Source: Catenulispora pinistramenti
Lineage (GTDB): Bacteria > Actinomycetota > Actinomycetes > Streptomycetales > Catenulisporaceae
Length of the DNA stretch: 64,000 nucleotides
Direction of reading: 5' to 3'
Assembly (NCBI RefSeq): GCF_018274385.1
Contig: NZ_JAAFYZ010000023.1
Coordinates: 1-64,000 of the forward strand
Position numbers and translations under genes: made by a program. Of the stretch, positions 32,409 through 40,689 are shown in pieces (within the stretch, counting starts at the first letter, position 1; each line of letters starts with the position of its first letter). Under the pieces are notes generated by a model that did not search any database, was not told the origin of the DNA, and worked only from the letters and a program-made list of their open reading frames with translations.

Positions 32409-33275
32409 TCACGCGCGCGGCACGACCGTGACCGGGCAGTCCGCGTGGTGTAGCAGGGTGTGGGTGATCGGTCCGGGGCGCATCCCGGGGTGGCCGTCGC
32501 CGCGGCGGTGCGCGCCGGCGATGATCAGGTCGGCGCTCGCGGTCAGTTCGGTCAGTACCGCGCTCGGCATGCCGTCCATGACCTCGATGACGAGGTGGAC
32601 GTCCGGATGCTTGGCGTGCCAGGGGTTCAATCGCCGTTCCAGGGCGGAGCGGATGTCGGCCACGGCGTGTTCCTTGGCCCGGGCCAAGACGTCGGATCCG
32701 GCGGCCTCGGTCCAGTCCAGGTCCCAGACGTTGACGACTTCCAGTCGTGCGCCGCGTAGCGCGGCTTCGGTGAAGGCGAAGTCCATGAGTTCCTCGCCGG
32801 GGTCCTCGACGTCCAGCGCGAGGACGACTGTGTCGGTGGGCTCGCGCGGAGTGCCCCGTACGATCATGGTCGGGCCCGAGGCCAGTGTCAGTGTCCTTAT
32901 CGATACCGAGCCGAGCAGCAGTCCGGTGAAGCCGCCGCGGCCGCGGTTGCCGAGGACCAGCAGGTCGGCCTCCCGGGCTGCCTCGGCGATGGCGTCGGCG
33001 GTGGGCCCGGCGATGACCGCGGAGTCCACGGTCATGCCGGGATAGTGCCGGCGCAGTGTCTCGACGCCGGTGGCGGCGATGCTGTCGGCGGCGTCCTTCA
33101 GGGATGTCTCGACGCCCATCGGGACGTAAGCTCCGGGTCTGCCCACGGCGATCCAGTGGAAGGCGTTCACGACGGTGACCGACGCGTCCCGCCAGGCGGC
33201 CTCCCGGCCGGCCTGGGCCAGGGCGCGGTCGCCGGACGGGCTCTGGTCGTAGCCGACTACGATGCTGCGCTTCAT
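32409..33275 (-). CDS. Universal stress protein, tandem-domain
   Basis: 288 residues from ATG 33275 (AGAAGGAG upstream). Two USP folds. Domain 1 (1-145) begins SIVVGYDQSPSGDRAL and has the ATP-loop LLVLGNRGRGGFTGLLLGSVS (G-x2-G-x9-G-S). Domain 2 (150-288) begins VVLALDVEDPGEEL; its loop IIAGAHRRGDGHPGMRPGPITHTLLHHADCPVTVV has the family end but a weaker glycine loop. ATP-binding tandem USPs are typical members of hypoxia/dormancy regulons in actinobacteria. Confidence 0.9.
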   Translation of the reverse strand: MKRSIVVGYDQSPSGDRALAQAGREAAWRDASVTVVNAFHWIAVGRPGAYVPMGVETSLKDAADSIAATGVETLRRHYPGMTVDSAVIAGPTADAIAEAAREADLLVLGNRGRGGFTGLLLGSVSIRTLTLASGPTMIVRGTPREPTDTVVLALDVEDPGEELMDFAFTEAALRGARLEVVNVWDLDWTEAAGSDVLARAKEHAVADIRSALERRLNPWHAKHPDVHLVIEVMDGMPSAVLTELTASADLIIAGAHRRGDGHPGMRPGPITHTLLHHADCPVTVVPRA

Positions 33276-33333
33276 GATGACTCCTTCTGTGTTCATGCCG
33301 TTGCTGTGTTCATGCCGTGTGTCCGTACCGGGC

Positions 33334-33447
33334 TCAGCGCAGGCGGCCTGCGTCACGATCTTGCGGAACAGACACCGTCGGGGTCAGCAGGGTCAGCACC
33401 GGGGCCGCTGCCTCAGTGAAGCGCTCCACACGCTGTTCCACGGTCAT
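33334..33447 (-). CDS. Possible 37-residue leader-type reading frame upstream of the stress protein
   Basis: ATG 33447 to TGA 33334 encodes MTVEQRVERFTEAAAPVLTL... ending DAGRLR, a plausible short amphipathic protein with GAGG just before the start. It lies 58 bases before the stress-protein start on the same strand and 21 bases after the box at 33469. It could be a small gene, the N-terminus of a deleted one, or chance. Confidence 0.25.
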   Translation of the reverse strand: MTVEQRVERFTEAAAPVLTLLTPTVSVPQDRDAGRLR

Positions 33448-33468
33448 GCCTCGATCGTCCCCGTGGCC

Positions 33469-33497
33469 GGGACTTCGGCAGAAGAGCCTTTGGACCC
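33469..33497. promoter_or_regulatory. Paired DevR-like boxes upstream of the kinase remnant
   Basis: GGGACTTCGGCAG at 33469-33481 (plus, one base short of consensus) and GGGTCCAAAGGCTC at 33484-33497 (minus). They lie between the minus-strand stress protein and the plus-strand kinase remnant, about 120 bases before its ATG, so they may once have served both. Confidence 0.4.
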
Positions 33498-33614
33498 TAC
33501 TTCCCGCAGCTCAGCTCGCCCTGTCTCGCCGGCTCCGGCCGGACTACGGTGGGCATGGCAGAGGCGGGTGCGGGCCATCGGCTTGCGCACCGTCGCAGAA
33601 AGGCACCCCGGAGG

Positions 33615-34178
33615 ATGGCCGATCGGGAGCCGGACGAGCCCCGCAACTGTCTGTTGCCGCAGCTACGGATGGACGAGCAAGCAGGTGGTGCGGGACCGCG
33701 TCACCAAGACCGTGCCAGAGCTCGACGACACCATCAAGGCGATCCGCTCGACCATCTTCGCGCTGTCCGACCACGCGACAGCAGAGGAGACGCCGGGCCT
33801 GCGGGCGCAGGTACTGCGGTATGCCAGGACTCTGCCACGGTCTTGGGCTTCACCCCGCCGGTTCGCTTCACCGGGCCGATCGACTTCGAGGTGTCGGATG
33901 AGGCGGCCGAGCATGCGTTGGCGGTGGTACGTGAGGCGTTGTCCAAGGTCGGGCGGCATGCGCAGGCCTCGAAGGCTGATGTGGATGTGGCGACTGCTGA
34001 CGGATATCTGGTGCTGCGGGTCGCCGACAACGGGGTGGGGATGCCGGAGGGTGGCGGACCCCGCAGCGGGCTGGGCAATCTCGCCGATCGGGCTGCCGCG
34101 TTGGGTGGGGAGTTCACGGTCGGGCCTGCCGAGGGCGGCGGCACTGTGTTGACGTGGCGGGTTCCGCTGGACGACTGA
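33615..34178 (+). pseudogene. DevS/DosS-type sensor histidine kinase, internally deleted and frameshifted
   Basis: Three pieces of one kinase are still legible. From ATG 33615, MADREPDEPRNCLLPQLRMDE is the usual N-terminus of actinobacterial GAF kinases. About 20 codons later, in another frame, VTKTVPELDDTIKAIRSTIFAL (33700-33770) is the second helix of the HisKA_3 dimerisation domain. After a further frame change near 33825 the ATPase domain follows to the stop: VREALSKVGRHAQAS, VADNGVGMPEGGG, SGLGNLADRAAALGGEFTVGPAEGGGTVLTW. Both GAF domains and the phospho-His box are gone, roughly 330 codons. It cannot work as a sensor kinase. Confidence 0.75.
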
Positions 34179-34311
34179 CGTCGTGGTGCACGCTGGGCCC
34201 GGCGCGGGCGTCAGGCACCAGGCTGCGCTCGCCGCCTCAGTGGCGCTGTGTCTCAGTGAAGCCGCGCCTCAGCGCTGCGGTGCAAGGCCCTTCTTGCGCG
34301 AGCCGAGGGAT

Positions 34312-34620
34312 TCAGGCTGCCCTGCGCCGCAGGAACACCACGTTTGTGTGGGGCGCGAGGGATGTGTACTGCGCGAGCGCGGCCCGGACCGCACCCCGGA
34401 TGTCGAGCCGGACCTGCGGATCCAGGGCGCAGGCAGTGCTCACGTAGACGATCGCCAGGCCATCGCGCTCGACCACGGCGATCCGCGGCTGGTCGTCGAC
34501 CCAGTTCGCGGCCAGGGCGCGCTGGACGCCGAGCAGGACCTCGCGGTGGGCGTCGTGGCTGCGCTCCGTGGCGGACGAGGCGTATGGGGCTTGGTCGTCG
34601 TAGACGGAGATGGCGCTCAT
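34312..34620 (-). CDS. Small conserved-looking protein of the stress island
   Basis: 102 residues from ATG 34620. No named family. The second half (RIAVVERDGLAIVYVSTACALDPQVRLDIRGAVRAALAQYT) reads as two beta strands and a helix and vaguely recalls Asp23/Gls24 proteins, but not enough to assign. A perfect copy of the island box (GGGACCTTCGGCCC) lies 89 bases upstream, which supports a real, co-regulated gene. No strong ribosome site is seen. Confidence 0.5.
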   Translation of the reverse strand: MSAISVYDDQAPYASSATERSHDAHREVLLGVQRALAANWVDDQPRIAVVERDGLAIVYVSTACALDPQVRLDIRGAVRAALAQYTSLAPHTNVVFLRRRAA

Positions 34621-34708
34621 GGCCGGGCCATTCTGTCGAAGGAGCCTTGTCCCTCCACCGTCGCGCCGGAGTGCGCGTTGTTTCAGAGGCTGTGCTCCTG
34701 CCGTCGCC

Positions 34709-34744
34709 GGGCCGAAGGTCCCGATCTGTCGGGCCTTCGGGCTC
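34709..34744. promoter_or_regulatory. Best-conserved DevR-like box pair
   Basis: GGGACCTTCGGCCC on the minus strand at 34709-34722, followed after eight bases by GGGCCTTCGGGCTC on the plus strand at 34731-34744. Lies between the small gene at 34312-34620 and the stress protein at 34803, and is placed to drive the former. Confidence 0.55.
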
Positions 34745-34802
34745 TGCGGTGCGGTCGTCCCACCGTGCCGGCCTTCCCGCCGACACGGGACGCTCGCCGA
34801 GG

Positions 34803-35681
34803 TCAGTGCTCGGGAACGATCGCGACCGGGCAGTCCGCGTGGTGCAGGACTGTGTGGGCGATCGCGCCGATGCGCGTTCCGTCCTTGCCTTCGTGCGCGC
34901 GGCCGCCGATGACCACCAGGTCGGCCCGGTCGGTGGCTTCCACCAGCAGCTTGGCCGGCAGACCGGCCAGAACATCAGGGGTCACCTGGACCTTGGGGAA
35001 CATCTGCTTCCACGGCGCCAGGGCCGTTTCCAGCTTCTCCCGTCCCCGTTCAAGCGCTACGTCGTGCTGGGCGCGCGTGAAGAACTTCGCGCCGTAGGCG
35101 TACAGGTCCGCAGGGTCTTCCCAAACGTAGAAGGCGTAGAGGTGGGCGTTGCGGCGGGCGGTCTCCTTGAACGCGAACTCCAGAACCTCCGGGCCTGTAC
35201 GCGGGTCCTGGCCGACGTCGAGGCCGAGCATGACGCGCTGGGTGGTCTTCTCGCAGGAGCCGCGTGTTACCAGCACCGGACAGTGGCTTCGGGAGACCGT
35301 GCCCAGTGACACCGATCCCAGTAGCTGCCCGCTCAGGCCACCCCGTCCCCGGCCGCCGACGACCAACAGTGAAGCGAGGTTCGCCAGTTGTGCCAGGGCC
35401 GGAGCCGCGGGGCCGGATACGGCTGCGGTTTCCACGTGCAGGTCAGGGTGTTCTGCCTGGACCTTCGCCGCGGTCACGGTCAACTGCTCCTCGGCCGCGT
35501 CGTGCAGGAGTTGCTCGGGTGTGAAGCCCGGCGGGAAGCCCTGGGTCACCGGGGCGTACCCGTGGTAGGCGTGGGCCAGCCACAGTGCGGTGCCGCGCAG
35601 CTCCGCCTCCCGGACGGCCGTGGCGATCAGGTGGTCACTGTGCTCGAAGTCGTCGACGCCGACGACCACGGGTCCGGTCAT
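34803..35681 (-). CDS. Universal stress protein, tandem-domain
   Basis: 292 residues from ATG 35681 (GAGAGGAAC upstream). Domain 1: VVVGVDDFEHSDHLIATAV and loop LLVVGGRGRGGLSGQLLGSVS. Domain 2: VMLGLDVGQDPRTGPEVLEFAF and LVVIGGRAHEGKDGTRIGAIAHTVLHHADCPVAIVPEH. Clearly homologous to the 32409-33275 protein but well diverged, so an old duplication rather than a recent one. A box at 35750-35763 lies 69 bases upstream of the start. Confidence 0.9.
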   Translation of the reverse strand: MTGPVVVGVDDFEHSDHLIATAVREAELRGTALWLAHAYHGYAPVTQGFPPGFTPEQLLHDAAEEQLTVTAAKVQAEHPDLHVETAAVSGPAAPALAQLANLASLLVVGGRGRGGLSGQLLGSVSLGTVSRSHCPVLVTRGSCEKTTQRVMLGLDVGQDPRTGPEVLEFAFKETARRNAHLYAFYVWEDPADLYAYGAKFFTRAQHDVALERGREKLETALAPWKQMFPKVQVTPDVLAGLPAKLLVEATDRADLVVIGGRAHEGKDGTRIGAIAHTVLHHADCPVAIVPEH

Positions 35682-35749
35682 GGTCGTGTTCCTCTCCCAT
35701 TGATGAATCAGGCTTCTTCCAGATTCGGTCGCCGGACCGAAGACGGTCA

Positions 35750-35786
35750 GGGCCGAAAGGCCCGGGCGGTCCGGGACATTCGGGCA
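35750..35786. promoter_or_regulatory. DevR-like boxes upstream of the second stress protein
   Basis: GGGCCTTTCGGCCC on the minus strand (35750-35763), 69 bases before ATG 35681, and GGGACATTCGGGCA on the plus strand (35773-35786). Same arrangement of two opposed boxes as at 34709-34744. Confidence 0.5.
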
Positions 35787-35865
35787 CTGTCCGAAGCGCC
35801 GTATGTCATCCGCATGCTGGGCACTGCGGCGATGACGCGCCGACGGTGTGGCGCCGACGGTGTTA

Positions 35866-37089
35866 TCAGGGGATGAATACGACCTCGGGGAACCGTCGCG
35901 AGGGTCGCTCGAGCAGCGTCCGGTGCCGGTGCCGCAGCGCCTGATCGAAGAACGCCCGCGGATAGGTCTGCTGCCAGGCGAGGGCACGGTCCGGGGCGAT
36001 GGTGCCGAAGACGGGTAGCAGCGTCGCGGGCGGTACGGACAGCAGGGGGGCGAGTTGGGGATAGAAGGCTTCCAGGTCGGTGAAGGAGGCGTGGCCGGAG
36101 CCGGTCAGGGCCAGGTCGCGGTGCCAGCCGCGCAGGTGGGTCCAGAAGTTCTGGTACTCCGGCAGGGTGGCCCGGCTGGACTTGTTCCCGTCCACGATCA
36201 GGAACGGCCGGTCCAGGCCGTCCTGCACCACCGGGCCCGCGGCGCCGCCGTCGATGTCCATCCCGGCGGCGAACCGAGGGTCGGCGTACATGCTGGAGGC
36301 GACGTTGACGCCGCCGAGGGAGTGCCCGAACAACCCGACCTGCTGCAGGTCCAGTGCCTGGGCCAGGCCGACCGGCATCGGGTGGTGCTCGGCGTCGGGG
36401 TCCGCGCCGTGGCTTGCCGCCGCGAGTTGGTCGAGGACGAAGCGGGTGTCGGCGACCCGCTCGGCGAGCATCGCCTGGCCGTCGCCGCGCGCCGCGTCCG
36501 GCACGGCGTTGACGATGTGGCCGTCCGGGAACTCCACTTCGTCGCCGTCGTAGGGGAAGTCGACGGTGACCACCACATACCCGTGGCTCGCCAGGTCCTC
36601 GTCGATCACTGTCGTGTTGTCCCGGGTGGCGTTCTTGCCGGGCAGGTACATCACCACCGAGTGTCGACCGCCGCGCCGGTCGGCGGGAGCGTCGGTGTGG
36701 GCGTGGGCGGCCGGCAACACCGCCTGACCCGGTCCCAGGCCGAGGTCGCCGGCCAGGAACTCGGCGCCGGAGGCCGGGGGCATGTAGGGGGCGGCCGGGA
36801 ACCTGTCGGCGTCCTGGGTCGCCGGATACCAGATGCTGACCATCAGCTCCCGGACCGGATGCGTCGGCACCCACGGCTCGCGCCGGGTCGGGTCCACCAG
36901 GTGCAGGACCGTCTTGCCGACCGGGTGCGGGCCGGTCGGTGCCGGCAGGGTGAGCCGGATCGGTGCCTGAGCCGCGGGCGGGGGAACTGCCGCGTGCGCC
37001 GTGGTGGCCGGCGCGAGGGGTGACAGGGCCGTCATCGCGCAGCCCAGGGCCGCGATCTGTCGGGCCGCATGGGGTAGGAGCAGTGGCAT
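35866..37089 (-). CDS. Secreted alpha/beta hydrolase (PAF-acetylhydrolase/lipase-like)
   Basis: 407 residues, signal peptide (LGCAMTALSPLAPATTAHA). Platelet-activating-factor-acetylhydrolase-like architecture: ELMVSIWYPATQDADRFPAAPYMP at the start, SVVMYLPGKNATRDNTTVIDEDLASHGYVVVTVDFPYDG, nucleophile elbow LFGHSLGGVNVA (Ser about 245), GMDIDGG with the likely Asp, and SGHASFTDL with the catalytic His. Cleaves an ester outside the cell; substrate unknown. Sixteen bases separate it from the ABC-2 permease stop, but no functional link is evident. Confidence 0.82.
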   Translation of the reverse strand: MPLLLPHAARQIAALGCAMTALSPLAPATTAHAAVPPPAAQAPIRLTLPAPTGPHPVGKTVLHLVDPTRREPWVPTHPVRELMVSIWYPATQDADRFPAAPYMPPASGAEFLAGDLGLGPGQAVLPAAHAHTDAPADRRGGRHSVVMYLPGKNATRDNTTVIDEDLASHGYVVVTVDFPYDGDEVEFPDGHIVNAVPDAARGDGQAMLAERVADTRFVLDQLAAASHGADPDAEHHPMPVGLAQALDLQQVGLFGHSLGGVNVASSMYADPRFAAGMDIDGGAAGPVVQDGLDRPFLIVDGNKSSRATLPEYQNFWTHLRGWHRDLALTGSGHASFTDLEAFYPQLAPLLSVPPATLLPVFGTIAPDRALAWQQTYPRAFFDQALRHRHRTLLERPSRRFPEVVFIP

Positions 37090-37105
37090 CTTCGTCTCCG
37101 GGGGT

Positions 37106-37891
37106 TCAGGCGTCGCGGGTGAATCGCCATGCGCCCAGGACGCCGGCGAGTGTGAGGTAGAGGGCCAGGTCGAGCAGGGCGAAGGTCAGTGAAGGGACGC
37201 GTTCGGGGCGGGGTGGGTGCGGCTGGATCTGGGCCAGGGTGTCGGCGGCGTTGCTCAGCATGAGTTTGCTGGGCAGGTAGGACCAGCCTTCGACGGCTTT
37301 GGCGGCGCCGTAGCCGAGGTAGACCAGGGCGAACAGGGAGGCGATCGCGCCGGCGGTGTGGCGCAGGACGGCTCCCAGTCCGTAGCCGACCATGGTCACC
37401 GCGAACAGATACAGGCCGGCGCAGAACACGGCACGGAATACGCCCGGGTCGGTGAGGCTGACCTGCAGATGCTGCTTGGCCAGGAAGGCCTGTCCGATGA
37501 AGAAGCTGCCGAACGCCGCGAGCTGGCCGAGCAGCAGCGCGAAGGAGCCGACGACGAGCGTCTTGGCGGTGTAGGCGACGCCGCGGCGCGGCGTGGCCAG
37601 CAGGGTGAAGCGGATCAGGCCGGTGGTGTATTCGCTGCTGACGGCCAACACGCCCAGGACCCCGAACGCCAGGACCGCGAAGGAGAACCCGGACAGCGAG
37701 TCGCCGACCGGGTCGAACTGGGCCCGGTCGGCGGCGGCCATGCGCGGCCAGCTGCTCGCGATGTGTGAGACGTCGGCGATGCTCAGGGCCAGGCCGAAGG
37801 CCATGGCGAAGGCGGCGGTGAGCCAGGTCGAGCGCAGGGAGCGGAGTTTGACGATCTCGGAGGCGACGGCGCCGGACAGGGCGGTGGGCAT
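37106..37891 (-). CDS. ABC-2 type transporter permease
   Basis: 261 residues, six membrane helices. Begins VASEIVKLRSLRSTWLTAAFAM (typical for this family), then GVLGVLAVSSEYTTGLIRFTLLATPRRG, the conserved ABC-2 loop. Start ATG 37891 overlaps the TGA of the ATPase gene. With the ATPase it forms an exporter of the DrrAB/bacitracin-resistance type; the adjacent two-component system probably controls it. Confidence 0.85.
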   Translation of the reverse strand: MPTALSGAVASEIVKLRSLRSTWLTAAFAMAFGLALSIADVSHIASSWPRMAAADRAQFDPVGDSLSGFSFAVLAFGVLGVLAVSSEYTTGLIRFTLLATPRRGVAYTAKTLVVGSFALLLGQLAAFGSFFIGQAFLAKQHLQVSLTDPGVFRAVFCAGLYLFAVTMVGYGLGAVLRHTAGAIASLFALVYLGYGAAKAVEGWSYLPSKLMLSNAADTLAQIQPHPPRPERVPSLTFALLDLALYLTLAGVLGAWRFTRDA

Positions 37892-38628
37892 CAGGGTCTC
37901 GTTCCTTGGCTCGGCTGCGTGCGGTAGTCGACGGCGGTGGCGGTGAGGTCGAGGTAGGCGTCCTCCAGGGATGTCCCGGGCGGGACGAAGTCGGCCATCG
38001 CCACGTCGGCCAGCAGCCGGCCGCGGCCGATGACCAGCAGGTGGTCGGCGGTCAGGGCCATCTCGCTCATCAGGTGGCTGGAGACCAGCACGGTGCGGCC
38101 CTCGGCGGCCAGCGTCCGCATCAGGGTCCGGATCCAGCGGATGCCCTCGGGGTCCAGGCCGTTGACGGGTTCGTCGAGGATGAGCAGCGGCGGATCGCCG
38201 AGCAGCGCGGTGGCGATGCCCAGACGCTGTTTCATGCCCAGGGACAGGGTGCCGGTGCGGCGGGTGGCGACGTCGGTGAGGCCGACCAGGGCCAGCACCT
38301 GATCGATCCGGTCGCGCCGGATGTGGGCGGCGGCGGCCAGGGCGCTCAGGTGCGCGCGGGCGGTGTGGCCGCGGTGGACGGCGCCGGCGTCGAGCAGCGC
38401 GCCGATGTGGCGCAGCGGCTGCTGGAGGTCGCGGTAGGCGACGCCGCCGACCAGGGCGCGGCCGGCGTCCGGGGTGTCCAGGCCGAGGACGGCCCGGATG
38501 GTGGTGGATTTGCCGGCGCCGTTGGGGCCGAGGAAGCCGGTCACCCGCCCGGGATGCACGTCGAAGGTCAGGTCGTCCACGGCCGTGGTGCGGCCGAAGC
38601 GCTTGGTGAGGTGTTCGCATCTGATCAC
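37891..38628 (-). CDS. ABC transporter ATPase (DrrA/CcmA-like)
   Basis: 245 residues from GTG 38628 (VIRCEHLTKRFGRTTAVDDLTF). Walker A GPNGAGKSTTIRAVLGL, signature TLSLGMKQRLGIATALL, Walker B LLILDEPVNGLDPEG and H-loop VLVSSHLMSEM. Powers the ABC-2 permease. Divergent from the sensor kinase gene with 134 bases between them, the usual arrangement for kinase-controlled drug or peptide exporters. Confidence 0.9.
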   Translation of the reverse strand: MIRCEHLTKRFGRTTAVDDLTFDVHPGRVTGFLGPNGAGKSTTIRAVLGLDTPDAGRALVGGVAYRDLQQPLRHIGALLDAGAVHRGHTARAHLSALAAAAHIRRDRIDQVLALVGLTDVATRRTGTLSLGMKQRLGIATALLGDPPLLILDEPVNGLDPEGIRWIRTLMRTLAAEGRTVLVSSHLMSEMALTADHLLVIGRGRLLADVAMADFVPPGTSLEDAYLDLTATAVDYRTQPSQGTRP

Positions 38629-38762
38629 GGTTCCCACGATGGCGCGGCGCCCGGGTGCAGATCGTCGGCCCGCGGACAGATCTTGTCCGTCCACGGTCTG
38701 CCCTGGGGCATACCTCTTGGGGGCGACGCGGGCCGGGCCGGTGCCGCCTAGGCTGGGCGATC

Positions 38763-39794
38763 ATGGACTCCGATGCGACATCGGCGAGGTGGCCGATCCC
38801 GCGGTGGTGGCCGGAGGCTCTGGGCGCGGGGTCGCTGGCCGTGTGCGCCTTCGCGCCCTGGCATCCGCAGGCGATCTTCTGGGGCGGGCTGCCGCTGGCC
38901 TTCGCGGTTTTCGCCTTGGCCGCGCTGCGCCCGACCCGCACCGGCGGAGTCGGCTTGGGTGTCGCCGTGGCGGTGGCGGTGTCCACCGGGCTGCCGCGGT
39001 TCGAGCACGCCGGGGCCGTGGCGCCGTTCACGCTGTTGTTCGCCGCGGCTTGGGCGGTCGGGTTCGCGATCGGCCAGCGCCGCCGTTACCTGTACACGCT
39101 GCTTCGCCAGGAGCGCGACCGCGCCGACGGGCAAGCCGCGGCCGAACGGCTGCGGATCGCCCGCGAGATGCACGACGTCATCGCGCACTCGATGAGCGTG
39201 ATCGCGGTCCAGGCCGGGTTCGGCCAGCTGGTCATCGACACGCGCCCGGACGACGCGCGCGCGGCGCTGCAGGTGATCGAGACGACCGGCCGCGAGACGT
39301 TGGAGGAACTGCGCCGGATGCTGGGCGTACTGCGCGATGACACCGAGCAAGCCGGCCTGGCTCCGGCCCCGAGCCTGGCCGATCTGCCCCGGCTGGCCGA
39401 GCAGACCGGCCGTGCGGGCCTGCGGATCGAGCTGACGGTGACCGGACAGGCGCGGCCGCTTCCGGCAGGATTGGAGGCCGCTGCCTACCGGATCGTGCAG
39501 GAGGCGCTGACCAACGTGGTCAAGCACGCCGCCGCGGCATCGGCACGCATCTGCGTGGACTACCATCCCGACGAGCTGGTCCTGACCATCACCGACGACG
39601 GGAGCGCCCGTCCGGACCCGGCCACGGAACCTCAAGGGCGGGGGCTGCCGGGCATGCGCGAGCGCGTCGCCCTCTACGGCGGCAGCGTGCAGGCCGGGGC
39701 GCACCCGGCTGGCGGATTCCGGGTCCGGGCCCGCATGCCCGTCGATCCGTCGCAGACCTCAACCTTGCCCGTGACTGCGCGGGAGGCGCCATGA
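38763..39794 (+). CDS. Sensor histidine kinase, NarL-type (HisKA_3/HATPase_c)
   Basis: 343 residues from ATG 38763. Four or so short membrane helices occupy residues 15-110 (ALGAGSLAVCAFAPW, FAVFALAALRP, VGLGVAVAVAVSTGL, FTLLFAAAWAVGFAIG). Phospho-His box AERLRIAREMHDVIAHSMSVIAVQAG, then the ATPase domain with IVQEALTNVVKHA, ITDDGSARP and GLPGMRERVALYGG. No extracellular sensor loop, so it probably senses within the membrane or through the exporter. Stop overlaps the regulator ATG. Confidence 0.9.
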   Translation: MDSDATSARWPIPRWWPEALGAGSLAVCAFAPWHPQAIFWGGLPLAFAVFALAALRPTRTGGVGLGVAVAVAVSTGLPRFEHAGAVAPFTLLFAAAWAVGFAIGQRRRYLYTLLRQERDRADGQAAAERLRIAREMHDVIAHSMSVIAVQAGFGQLVIDTRPDDARAALQVIETTGRETLEELRRMLGVLRDDTEQAGLAPAPSLADLPRLAEQTGRAGLRIELTVTGQARPLPAGLEAAAYRIVQEALTNVVKHAAAASARICVDYHPDELVLTITDDGSARPDPATEPQGRGLPGMRERVALYGGSVQAGAHPAGGFRVRARMPVDPSQTSTLPVTAREAP

Positions 39795-40447
39795 CGATCC
39801 GCGTGCTGGTGGCCGACGACCAGCAACTGGTCCGCGCCGGCCTGGCCGGCATCGTGCAGGCCGCCGCGGACCTGGAGGTGGTCGCCGACGTGGATGACGG
39901 CCGACAGGCAGTCACCGCCGCGGCCGAACACCGACCCGACGTCGTCCTGATGGACATCCGGATGCCGAGGATGGACGGCATCGAGGCCACCAGCCGCATC
40001 ACCGCGGCCGGCCACGCCCGCGTCCTGATACTCACCACGTTCGACCTCGACGAATACGTCTTCGGCGCCCTGCGCGCCGGCGCCAGCGGCTTCCTCCTCA
40101 AGGACACGCGGCCACTGGACCTGCACGCCGCGATCCGCACCATCGCCCTCGGCGAGGCGCTACTCGCCCCGCACATCACCAAACGACTCATCGCGGCATA
40201 CGTGGAAGCGCCGTCGGACAAGCTGAGCCGGCCTCGCGCACCACAGCTGCCGACCAGCGTCACCAGCCGCGAACGCGAGGTCCTGTTGCTGGTCGCCGAA
40301 GGGCTGAGCAACGCCGAGATCGCCGACCGCCTCTTCATCGGCACCGGAACGGTGAAGACCCACATCGCCAGGCTGCTCACGAAACTCGACGCGCGCGACC
40401 GCGTGCAGCTGGTCATCCTCGCCTATCGAACCGGCCTGTCCGAGTAG
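39791..40447 (+). CDS. NarL/LuxR-family response regulator
   Basis: 218 residues, ATGA overlap with the kinase. Receiver domain IRVLVADDQQLVRAGL...PDVVLMDIRMPRMDG with phospho-acceptor Asp about 54, Thr in LILTTFDLDEYV and Lys in GFLLKDTRP. C-terminal LuxR helix-turn-helix SREREVLLLVAEGLSNAEIADRLFIGTGTVKTHIARLL. Likely activates the divergent ABC exporter. Confidence 0.93.
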   Translation: MTIRVLVADDQQLVRAGLAGIVQAAADLEVVADVDDGRQAVTAAAEHRPDVVLMDIRMPRMDGIEATSRITAAGHARVLILTTFDLDEYVFGALRAGASGFLLKDTRPLDLHAAIRTIALGEALLAPHITKRLIAAYVEAPSDKLSRPRAPQLPTSVTSREREVLLLVAEGLSNAEIADRLFIGTGTVKTHIARLLTKLDARDRVQLVILAYRTGLSE

Positions 40448-40594
40448 TACCGGTGGCGGTCGTCGACACCGACCACCACCTGCGACACCACCCATTGCCG
40501 GCCGACAGACTGGTGCCGTATCAGTCAACGTTTGCCCTGGTGATGATTTGGCCTGGGCGGAGGTCGTCGGGGTGGCGGTTTCGCTAGATTGCTG

Positions 40595-40640
<46 letters not shown>

Positions 40641-40689
40641 TAGAGGGCCGGTTTGGGGTGTTCGGGTTCGGATCTTCTTTGGGGTTGCG

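Noticed and set aside
33262-34152. Intact 296-residue histidine kinase in one frame
   Set aside because: Only the dimerisation helix is in this frame; the ATPase domain is in another, and the N-terminus in a third. The gene is broken.
36055-37023. 322-residue plus-strand frame opposite the secreted hydrolase
   Set aside because: Val/Gly/Arg-rich shadow in the antisense frame of a gene with clear catalytic motifs; same reasoning for long antisense frames at 5417-7474, 17873-18979, 23458-25671 and 55666-57144.
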